Shown one piece after another: positions 55,961 to 64,000 of a stretch of DNA of 64,000 nt; position 1 is the stretch's first letter; each line of letters starts with the position of its first letter. The DNA lies in the NCBI GenBank assembly GCA_022494885.1, contig JAGVSM010000876.1, forward strand, positions 124,001 through 188,000, written 5' to 3'. The notes below the pieces were generated by a model, which saw only the letters and a list, made by a program, of their open reading frames with translations, was not told where the DNA came from and searched no databases. The stretch is from Micrasema longulum (taxonomy: Eukaryota > Arthropoda > Insecta > Trichoptera > Brachycentridae). The translations under genes were made by a program, and so were the position numbers.

Positions 55961-56390
55961 ATTGAACGTAGTTATGCAGAAAGCAGCCAGCCATGTAAAA
56001 ATAAAACTGTGATAATAGCACTTTTGTGAAATGAGTGAATTATCAAATCCAAACAAAAATTGGAATGTTTTTGACTTTAACAAATGATAAACAATTAATA
56101 CATTTTTTTTTTATATTACAAATAAGAATCTTATTATGTATTTGACCAGTTATAATGATTTTTTTAAAACCATAAAATTTTGCTAGAGATGTGGGTGTTT
56201 TCTGCGAATTGAGAAAGGCTTTTTTTGTGATCGACACCATTTTCAGAAGGTGATTAATACAGTTTTTTGTACGAAAGTGGTCTGGGTGTTTTTAGCAGAA
56301 CATAGAATTTACCTTCCTGCACCCGATAACATCAATATCTCATTTTTTCAAAATTGTGGACTGGCTACTTTCTGCATAATTACGTTCAAT
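55961..56390. mobile_element. TIR element, 430 bp
   Basis: ATTGAACGTAGTTATGCAGA-AAGCAGCCAG at 55961-55990 is inverted at 56361-56390 (three or so mismatches over 33 bp). The interior is AT-rich and non-coding. Target duplication not resolved. Confidence 0.65.
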
Positions 56391-56414
56391 TGATATTCGT
56401 GGTAAAGAACAATA

Positions 56415-57262
56415 TTGGGCCTGCCACACACTCGACGAGTGGCATGGGAAGTAGCGAGGAAAGGAGGCAGAGACGTAGTGTGGCAACATTACTCGTCATG
56501 CCGCTCGTCATGCTCCTCGTCGTGCCCATCGCTCCCTATTTTGTCGGTTTTTTGAGCGCGAGTCAAAGGGCCGGCAATATGAGCGCGAGTGGAGCCACAT
56601 AATCGCGCAGTCGCAGTACGCATCGAGCGCTCACACAAGACGTGCACGTAATTTTTAAATGATGTATATTTCTTTGTATGACATTTTTTTTACTATTTTT
56701 TGAATTTTTTTTTTAATATACAGAAGAGGTGAAACAAAGTACCTATTAAAAAAATAAAGGATAATTACATATAAGTAAAATACATATTAATGAAAAACAT
56801 ATTAACTGTAAAAATAGCAAACAAAAATCCTACAAAGGCATGGCCTGTTCGTGGGTATACAAGAAATGTTTATGAATTTTTGCTCCTAAAATAAATAGAC
56901 AGATATAATATTTTTGTGTTATATAAGAAAGAGAAAAGAAAATATTCTGTTAAAGACTATAAGGTACTTTTTTATTTTATAGTAATTAAAAAAGGAAATA
57001 AAAAAATATTCCATCATTCCATATTAATATACATTGATATAATTAGCAGTACTAAAAATGCATAGCGCGCACGCTATCACAGTTTCGTCGTCCATTGTAT
57101 AGAAAGACAAATGACAAGTGCGGGACGTCGCGATTAATTGCGCGAGTAGAGCAGTCTGTGGGCGGAGAGGGCAACATCGGGCGAGAGGGCGGCAGCGCGA
57201 GGGGCATGGGCATGAGCAGCGCAAGGAGCATAGTGTGGCGGGGCTATATGAGGTGTCTTCAC
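56415..57262. repeat. Pair of GC-rich blocks, possible element ends
   Basis: Two GC-rich blocks (56415-56640 and 57060-57262) flank AT-rich DNA. The outer edges are roughly inverted: GCCTGCCACACACTCG on the left and GTGTGGCGGGGCT on the right. The left block contains its own inverted GTAGTGTGGCAAC. This may be one roughly 850-bp non-autonomous element with GC-rich termini. ORFs across it are not convincing. Confidence 0.35.
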
Positions 57263-57449
57263 AATAATAATTTCTCCGAATTCGCAAATCACCTTATCAA
57301 TTTTAATCATGACTTTAATAAAAATTCAGGAGTTAAAATCTTACATTCAAATAATAAAGGGTTAAGAGTAAATAATAGGGAAATATTTCACATCAGATCA
57401 ATAATCAAACAACCTTTCAATATAGTCCGTTATACGATGTTTCATAGTA

Positions 57450-58860
57450 ATGGTCACCATTAAACCTATTAAGCTCCCCCCTCCCTCCATCCCCTCTACC
57501 TTTTTTCAACTATTTCTCAAACAACATAGAATCTGCTAAACAAAATGGATTTTTTACCCTTGAAAATAGACGCATTATATCTGAATAATGCTATTTATAT
57601 AAATTATTAAATAATAAAGTAAACTCTTTTAATATACTCTCCAGAATTAACGTATATGTGTATATCATCTTTAAATAAGCTTAATAATTTGTGAATATAT
57701 ATTTTAACTATAGCTAATCGAAGCGTAAAATTATTTTTTATTATGTTTTTTAAATGACATATTCTACCGTATAGATGTGTTACTATTATAACGTTATTGA
57801 ATTATTTTGTATTTATTTTTACCATCAATTAATCACTTAATTGAATTATAAAATTACAAAAAAATATTAATTACATATTGCCATTTATTTATTTATTTAC
57901 ACTCTTTATCAAAATACAATTCCATGTTCACTTTGCCCAGCAAACAAGGGTACATACAACATACCCCGTTCCAAGCTAGGCATAACATTTAAATAACTTA
58001 AATAACTTTTCTGCATTCCATTTCTCAACATGTATAAATTTTTATTTTTTATTATTTTGGTTATTGTTTTGATTATTTTGTATATTGTTTAATAAGTTCA
58101 TAAATGTTTTTGATTTATACATAGAAGAGTCCCGACTTAACACGGAATTTTTTTAACAAGTCGGGACATAAAAAAATTATAATTGTGTCATCATCATGAT
58201 AAATTTATGTATCGTATGCATTAAATAAATAAATCCTTCGCGTGTCAAGAAATAAGTATTTATCCCATCTTCTAATCTGTAGCATTGACTATGCACAACA
58301 CTCTTTCCTCCATCGTTCTTGCTCTAACTATATTGCTTAAAGTAGTTATCACGCGGCATTGTTCTTGAACTTTGCAACATGGTGATTGAAGGTAATAAAC
58401 CAAAATCAGTGATCGAACATCCCATTTCCAAGATAAACAAAAACGATTTTTTTGCCGAGTACCTTAGCCTTGTACATGACACATAAGGCTACTAAATACG
58501 GGGGTCAAAATATATAAATAAATTTAAAAAACTGTAATGCTTTTGTCTCATGTATTGATTATATTTAACATGCCCTTTTAATTTATTTAAAAATAAATTA
58601 AGACTCATTCTTTCTGGCTGCGATACGCTCCCACTTGCAATTTAATGATGTTCACGCTTACACACACCTGAATACCCTTTCATACAAATACATACAAACA
58701 CACTCTTTTGTTTACCACAATTTAATATGCATGATTTTTGTTTAGAAACTTCGCTGGTCTGTCTTTAAACCGTATCTTTTTTATGTTATTATATCATTAT
58801 CGACTGTTTGTTTCTGTAAAATAAAAAATAAAAATGTATTATTTGATTTAATTACAAGCC
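57450..58860. other. No gene recognised
   Basis: AT-rich sequence. TTTATTTATTTATTTAC at 57887-57900 may be another minus-strand LINE tail, but no coding part follows. Confidence 0.4.
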
Positions 58861-58866
58861 TTCTAA

Positions 58867-59040
58867 GTGGAATGTCAAGTAGACGAAAATGAGCATTTTC
58901 AACACCTGTTCGCGTTCAATTGAGGGAATGAGGCTGCCAAAGCTACTCGCGATATTTGCGCAGTGTTCGATGAAGATGCTGTGAATTATTGACTAATTAA
59001 GGGCAGTTGCGCTTAAAGCATTTTTCTGTCAAAATTGACA
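58867..59040 (+). mobile_element. Mariner transposase N-terminal remnant
   Basis: In one frame 58867-58920 reads VDENEHFQHLFAFN, then a stop, then 58924-58989 reads GNEAAKATRDICAVFDEDAV-NY and a stop. HFRHLLLFAF followed by AAKAARDICAVYGEDAV is the paired helix-turn-helix start of mariner-family transposases. Nothing of the catalytic domain follows, and there are two stops in about 40 codons. A dead fragment of a cut-and-paste DNA transposon. Confidence 0.75.
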
Positions 59041-59142
59041 AAATAGGTTGCATGAAAAAAGGACTAATCATCATCACTCCCTTTCCGTAGCTAATGGTGC
59101 ATATTGAATTGGTACCTTTCTCTATTGACATTTATTAAAAAC

Positions 59143-60440
59143 GAGCTGAACCCGGCAATGCTTTGCTGTTGCTAGATTTGAGTTCATACTCGTATATAGA
59201 TTAAATGAACAAAATCGAATGCTGTCGAAATACGATCTCTCATGTGAATGTGTCGTAAAAATATATATGATAGATGCATAAATGTTGAGATCCGTACATT
59301 ATGTAAGGCTGAGATAAGCATTACCAACAAAATCAAGAAAGGAGCTCTGCGTTGGTTTGGAGATGTAGATCAAATGGACAGCGAAAGAACGGCTAAAACA
59401 AATAGTTTTACATTTACAATGTGATGGATGCAGAAATATAGAAAGACCGAGAAAGACATGGCATCACCAAATCCAACAAACACTTGAAGATAAATATGGT
59501 AAAAGTCGGATTAATCGGCGCGCGTGCATGAGAAGATCAATGAATGTAGAAGAAGCGAGATCTTAATGCAAAGATAGAGTGAGTGGCGTTCTATCCCCTA
59601 CCTTTACGGGAAAACGGCGTGATAGTTTGTTGTTGTTGTTATTGAAAAAAAAAACAGTTCTCTAATGCCATAATTCAGAGAGAAAATACGTGAATACGTT
59701 TGTACGAAGAAAAGTCGGACCGCATTTCCTCTTAAGGTTAAACATAATTAAGTATACTTAAAAAGCTTTGCTAAAACATCTTTAGTAAAACCGTTCGGAT
59801 AAACGTAAAAAAGATTTTGTAACTTTTCATTGGTAAGTAGGTACTTGTTTATGATTGAATTCCAAATCTAAAAATAATAGATATTCAAATATTTCATTTA
59901 GGTAGGTACCTAAGTACTTGTTTATGTTTTAATTCCAAAACATAAAATAATTTATTATTTTCAAAAAAAGAATTATTTTAGCAAATCAAACTCTGCTCAG
60001 GGATGCACTCTAGTCAGGAATGCGATTTTCGAAAATGTTTAGAATTTCAATCGACATTATTTTAGTATAACAAAAAATCCAGTAAAAGACATAAATTAAT
60101 ATAAATTACAAGGAATTCAATGAAATAATCTGACTGGGATCCATAAAAAACGAATATGGTTTGTAAATATTCAAAAATCAGCTTTTTTTATACACAAAAA
60201 AATAACATCCATCTTTTTTTTGTATACGCATTCTCGGCGAATGCAACCCTGGTGATGGATAAAAAAAACATTCAAGCTCCTAACTTTTTTTGTACTTGAT
60301 AAATTGAAGATTTTATAAGCTATAAACCTTCTCTTGGCAAAGATGTACATTTATCTGAAAACCGCACGCAAATCGGTTTGGTAGTTATCGAGTCCATCGA
60401 GGACAACCATTCGAACATTGCCTTTTATATATATAGATGT
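59143..60440 (+). repeat. Composite repeat with GAACCCGGCAATGCTT head
   Basis: The left end GAGCTGAACCCGGCAATGCT, then TTAGATTTGAGT-like sequence, recurs at 61863-61925. The right end (60300-60440) has ATAAACCTTCTCTTGGCAAA, AATCGGTTTGGTAGTTATCG and TATATATATAGATG, a terminus commonly paired with such a head in insect genomes. LINE family A (59213-59650) lies inside. That the two ends belong to one element is inference. Confidence 0.4.
59213..59650 (+). mobile_element. LINE family A, degenerate 3' end
   Basis: Matches 25615-26018 of the longest copy: AATGCTGTCGAAATACGATC, GCGTTGGTTTGGAGATGTAG, AGAAAGACCGAGAAAGACAT and ACGGGAAAACGGCGTGATAG, then a (GTT)n tail at 59627-59640. Several stops and indels. 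Confidence 0.82.
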
Positions 60441-60463
60441 ATTTTTTTTGCACTTAGAGAATA

Positions 60464-60882
60464 GGGAAATATCACGTTGTTTTTATTTACATTTTTAAAG
60501 TAATAAATATCTATAAAATTCTGATCAGTAAAAAAAATCTTTTGCCAATTATTAGTAGCATAAAAAATATTTTTAAATTTGTAATTTTGAATTCCCGCAA
60601 AAACGATCATTCCATTGGCCACGCCCCTAATACGTCGCGATTCATGTTTTTTTGTTCCAAACGATTCGAATTTGTTCAGAACATTGTCACGAATCTTGAC
60701 GTCACAACTATTAAAGCCAAACATGTCGCGTTTTTCTAGCGACGTATTTAAAAAAATATTTTTTAAATTCATACACGAAAACATTTCTCCACAATATATG
60801 TATTGATTTTGAAAATACAATTAATTATTCTAAATCCATTTAATATATTTTTATTGATATTCGTAGTATGTGATATTTCCCC
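60464..60882 (-). mobile_element. TIR repeat family M, complete copy
   Basis: GGGAAATATCAC at 60464 and its inverted form GTGATATTTCCC at 60870-60881 bound a 419-bp unit. Internal blocks are shared in reverse with 15560 and 23976 (ACGCCCCTAATACGTC, TTGACGTCACAA). ORFs on both strands overlap it and are chance. A non-autonomous DNA transposon is the best guess. Confidence 0.7.
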
Positions 60883-61188
60883 ATTATTAGGCTTTTTCTA
60901 CGATGTTTCATTTTGATGATCACCCTATCGTCAATTTAGACTTCGCCTCCTTTCCCCACCCCTTTTTGTTCTACTGTTTTTCCCACAAGATTAAACATTT
61001 TTTCATGATAATCAGTGAACATTGGTGTTAGCTTCTAATAGCATGTGTCCTATCCGCACGTTGGTTTTATATTCACTATGATGAAGGTGTATAGTGAGAT
61101 TAGCATGTTTGTGTAATTAGTGTCCTGACGAAGAGAGTGGGTATTCGGTAGAGCTAGGGTTTCCTAGGACAGCGGTGCCCATATCTTA

Positions 61189-61347
61189 ACGGCCGTAGTG
61201 AACAGTGATTTGGCGGACAGCCGTCGTAATGGTGACTAGAGAGTGGCTTTATTTTTTAACGGTGTTATCAACACCGTTTTCCTTGGAAATCACTCTCTAG
61301 TCACCATTACGACGGCTGTCCACCGCATCACCGCTCACTACGGCCGT
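61189..61347. repeat. Foldback: inverted repeat with 57-bp arms
   Basis: ACGGCCGTAGTGAACAGTGA through GACTAGAGAGTG (61189-61245) is inverted at 61291-61347 with few mismatches. The 45-bp spacer itself holds AACGGTGTT-ATC-AACACCGTT. GC content is above the surroundings. Confidence 0.82.
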
Positions 61348-61639
61348 AATCAAGCCAATCAAGTCCAAAACACTTGCCCTGGGTTCTGGTCCAATTTACA
61401 CACAGAACTGTATTTTTCATCCGCCCGGACATATGGAATAAAACACAAATTTTCTGTATTCCCTTCTCAAAGATATTATTTATCTCTGTTGTAATATACG
61501 CATCTTAGAAATTAATTAATATTTGAGCCTCTAACTTTTAATTTAATAACTCGCTTTTCTTATCAGAAATCTACTTTAGAATAAAACGGTGTTTTTAACC
61601 TATGTAGTGGAATATTTGAAAACCTATATATGTAATATA

Positions 61640-61862
61640 AATATATGAATAAACACTTTTTTTTCTGGCCAGTTCAGATGCATGGTAAGTTTTTTACTAT
61701 ACCGTGTGTCGTTCGTACTCTTTTCCGATATTTCGGATCGCATTACAGCTTCCATTATACATTAACTCTGATTATGGACGCTGTAATGCGATTTGAAACG
61801 CCGGAAAATAGTACGACTCACGCCATAATAATCCAGAAAAACACAGCGTGTTTGTATAATCA
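61640..61862. repeat. Foldback: second inverted repeat
   Basis: The segments at 61702-61758 and 61770-61823 are inverted (GGATCGCATTACAGCTTCCA against TGGACGCTGTAATGCGATTT). Pairing continues outward to TTTTTTTTCTGG and CCAGAAAAACAC, so the whole 220 bp may be one palindromic element. Confidence 0.7.
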
Positions 61863-61970
61863 CTAGCTGAACCCGGCAATGCTTGACTATTGTTAGATTT
61901 GAGTATTATAGAGATTAAATGAACATTTGATATCAATTATTGTATTAAATTAAAATTAAATATATAAAAT

Positions 61971-62204
61971 ACGTCATTATTTTTTATTAAATAAATTGTA
62001 ATAACTGTTGTATTCAATTAACTTTAAGTTAATTGCAATGCTTTCGGGTATTCAGTGGTTTTGGTGATTCCATTTGCCATATAATATACGTCATTATTTT
62101 TTATTAAATAAATTGTAATAACTGTTGTATTCAATTAACTTTAAGTAAATTGCAATGCTTTCGGGTATTCAGTGGTTTTGGTGATTCCATTTGCCATATA
62201 ATAT
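61971..62204 (+). repeat. 117-bp tandem duplication, two copies
   Basis: The unit starting ACGTCATTATTTTTTATTAA at 61971 starts again at 62088. The two copies differ at about one base (TTTAAGTTAATTGC against TTTAAGTAAATTGC). They share GGGTATTCAGTGGTTTTGGT. A recent duplication. Confidence 0.92.
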
Positions 62205-62654
62205 GTCAAATGGAATACAATAAAATACCTTAGTTTTCTTACAAGGCAGCGTGCAACGTATAATTAATTGTTCGTGAGAAAAACATGGATTCTCCAAATT
62301 CTCAAAATTTAAAAAAATTCTCTTAACCCACACATATTCGGAACGATTGACATTGCGATCTGTTTATCCTTATTGCAAAAGCCAGTTTAATATGATCGCA
62401 AGTTTCAATAAATACTTTGGCGTGATTCTCATGAAAAACCTCTTCAACTTTTTCAGTTGAATACCATTATTTTCGGCATAAACCTATATGTATATCTTAC
62501 AATTCAGTACATCTATAGGTCGCGTTGAATCCGGCTCAAAGAACAAAAAAGGAATGTTTGGTCAGCTCAAGATTCTAAATAAGAATAATATGAATATATT
62601 TTGGTACGTTCAAAATCATCTTCATTCAACTATCCGCAGCTGAAAGTAAATACA

Positions 62655-62860
62655 TATGGCACTATATTTGTGCACCAATCGTAGTAAATCTGAATATTTT
62701 TTTTTTACATAGAGGTAAGATTATCAAATTTTCGCTTTGGGTGACTATCCAAGGACTGAAATATTTATGTAAAAAAAAAACACATTTTCAAATCAGTATT
62801 TCGTGTCGAACATATCGGTAATCGAACCTGAGATCTCTTATAAGGAAAGTCAAGACATTA
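62655..62860 (-). mobile_element. SINE family 2, degenerate
   Basis: ATCGGTAATCGAACCTGAGA is the B-box complement and GACTATCCAAGGACTGAAAT the body. Both ends are worn. Confidence 0.6.
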
Positions 62861-63333
62861 CGTTTTTCTTTTTTTTTGAAAGGTTTAAAATGAGTAGTTG
62901 AAATAAAAATTTGCGGTGTAAAAATATACTTGACCGCATTTAGTATTTTTGGTAACTTTCAATGACACGCAACATCACAATATCATATGAGAGTTTATGT
63001 AGTATGAAAACATTTTTCTGAAAAACATTTTTTAATATAAATAATCTCGCACAGGATTATTTATAAAATAATTTATTTTGTAAACTGTTTGCTTATTTGG
63101 GAAAAGCATTGCAGTATTACCACTCTATTAAAAATAAATATCCCACTCCGAGCATAGACAATATAATTTAATGCGCGAAATGCCGTAATTTATTGTTATA
63201 ACTAGCAACCCTAAAGCCAGACGTCAAACACGAATTGTGGTCTGTGGTAAATAATTAGTTTTGTACTGATTCTAAAAGGATTTATGAATTTTGATAATTA
63301 TAAATTATAACAACTGTATTTTAAGATCTTATT

Positions 63334-63718
63334 ATGGCTGGTGAAGTTGTGGTTGATGCCTTACCGTACATTGATCAAGGTTATGACGATCCCGGCATCA
63401 GAGAAGCCGTAAGTATAATTTAATTTCCAGTAAACATTTTATAACGTAATATTCTGCTCATTTCTAAGGAACTTTACCGCTATTTTTTATATTATATCTT
63501 GTAATAAATACGTCTCATGCAAATGCGCTCACTTTATTCCAGGCGTTGGCAATGGTTGATGAAGAATGCAGGAGATATCGTCCTACAAAGAACTATTTGG
63601 AGCAGCTACCTCCTTCGGCAACAGTTCCATCTTCAGCAACATTTGAAACACCCCTTCTAAGAAGAGAATTGGAAAGACTGAATGCCAGATTACCGCCCGA
63701 ACCTCTATCTATGAAACG
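63334..63718 (+). CDS. BCAS2: BCAS2/SPF27 pre-mRNA splicing factor, exons 1-2 (partial)
   Basis: Exon 1 (63334-63408) encodes [19 protein letters not shown] and PGIREA, 25 residues. It ends at a GTAAGT donor (63409). A 134-bp phase-0 intron ends with AG at 63541-63542 after a pyrimidine-rich stretch. Exon 2 (63543-63718) continues [20 protein letters not shown], then [18 protein letters not shown] and LSMKR. It ends inside the arginine codon at a GTTAGT donor (63719). From memory, this is the conserved N-terminus of BCAS2/SPF27, about 220 residues long in animals; about 84 are present here. The protein is a nuclear core subunit of the PRP19 (NineTeen) complex, which acts in spliceosome activation. 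The ATG lies in an ATTATGG context and needs no alternative. Base composition is clearly more balanced than the flanks. The gene continues beyond the window. The short PSATVPSS insertion between conserved blocks varies between species. Confidence 0.95.
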
Positions 63719-64000
63719 GTTAGTCTGTAGTTAGTAAAGAGTTCTTAGTATTTTACAAAATCCAAATTATTTGCGAAGGATATAGGTAAGTAATATATGA
63801 ATGTGCTTCGCAACAATAAAAGTTATATGGCCTTGTTGTTAACATTATAATTTACAGTTTTGTCGCACTGAGTCTTGAAAATGGATAACTTCTCATAAGC
63901 ATGATTACTTCATAATTTATGCATAAATATAAACTATATCAATATTCTTATAGTCGTTAAAGTAAATGTTTCTAATTAATATATTTATCACAATAAAATT
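63719..64000 (+). other. BCAS2: Start of BCAS2 intron 2
   Basis: From the GTTAGT donor to the window end there is no third exon: the expected continuation after LSMKR (a YELP-like block) is not seen in any frame. The intron is therefore at least 282 bp. Confidence 0.75.

Noticed and set aside
57095..57463. 122-codon ORF with a glycine/arginine-rich start
   Set aside because: The rich part is the GC block and the rest is AT-rich sequence with no shared codon pattern or family motif.
60425..60820. 131-codon minus-strand ORF
   Set aside because: It is contained mostly in TIR repeat family M, whose other copies do not keep the frame.
1..64000. CRISPR arrays, rRNA genes, bacterial operons or an integrated virus
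   Set aside because: No regularly spaced short repeats, no rRNA-like conserved blocks, no operon-like gene spacing, and no LTRs or viral gene sets were seen; the reverse transcriptase pieces are all of non-LTR type.
1..64000. A novel multi-gene functional system
   Set aside because: Apart from BCAS2, every readable coding stretch is a decayed transposon ORF. Nothing groups into a set of cooperating genes.

Overview
This window looks like AT-rich, repeat-dense insect chromosomal DNA. The evidence is one host gene with eukaryotic exon-intron structure at the right edge, many decayed non-LTR retrotransposons (LINEs), four tRNA-derived SINE families, foldback and TIR elements and one mariner remnant. 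There are no bacterial operons, rRNA genes or CRISPR arrays. The order is uncertain; a moth, caddisfly or related insect would fit the element mix, but this is inference.

The only host gene I recognise is at the right end: the first two coding exons of BCAS2/SPF27, a core subunit of the spliceosomal PRP19 complex (63334-63718, + strand). Its third exon lies beyond the window. A CpG-rich island near 46.25-46.70 kb and a small ORF with a signal-peptide-like start near 51.35-51.54 kb are weaker hints of further host sequence.

The rest is mainly a transposon graveyard. (1) Jockey-superfamily-like LINE 3' ends, many on the minus strand, occur at 1.2-2.2, 11.8-12.7, 17.0-17.9, 18.2-18.7, 33.0-34.0, 37.1-37.9 and 39.6-40.0 kb; several end in a short hairpin followed by an (AATA)n tail. 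(2) RTE/BovB-like LINE fragments lie at 3.7, 17.9, 20.7, 24.9-26.0, 37.9-38.4, 41.2, 42.4-43.1, 43.7-44.5, 53.3-53.7 and 59.2 kb. (3) L2/CR1-like LINE 3' ends with a GCGCT-rich tail lie at 9.0, 20.3, 40.4, 42.8, 46.9, 47.5 and 54.1 kb. (4) Two R1/I-like ends with CCHC knuckles lie at 14.4 and 30.2 kb. SINEs are scattered among them. Nested insertions give a relative chronology, most clearly a LINE at 5264-6307 flanked by a 6-bp target duplication inside an older LINE.

The interval 47.9-49.1 kb and the interval 60.4-62.2 kb are rich in inverted-repeat elements and in a recent 117-bp tandem duplication. I found no multi-gene functional system. The most interesting signals are the compensatory variation in LINE 3' hairpins, a tandem array carried inside an L2-like 3' end, and several long palindromes.
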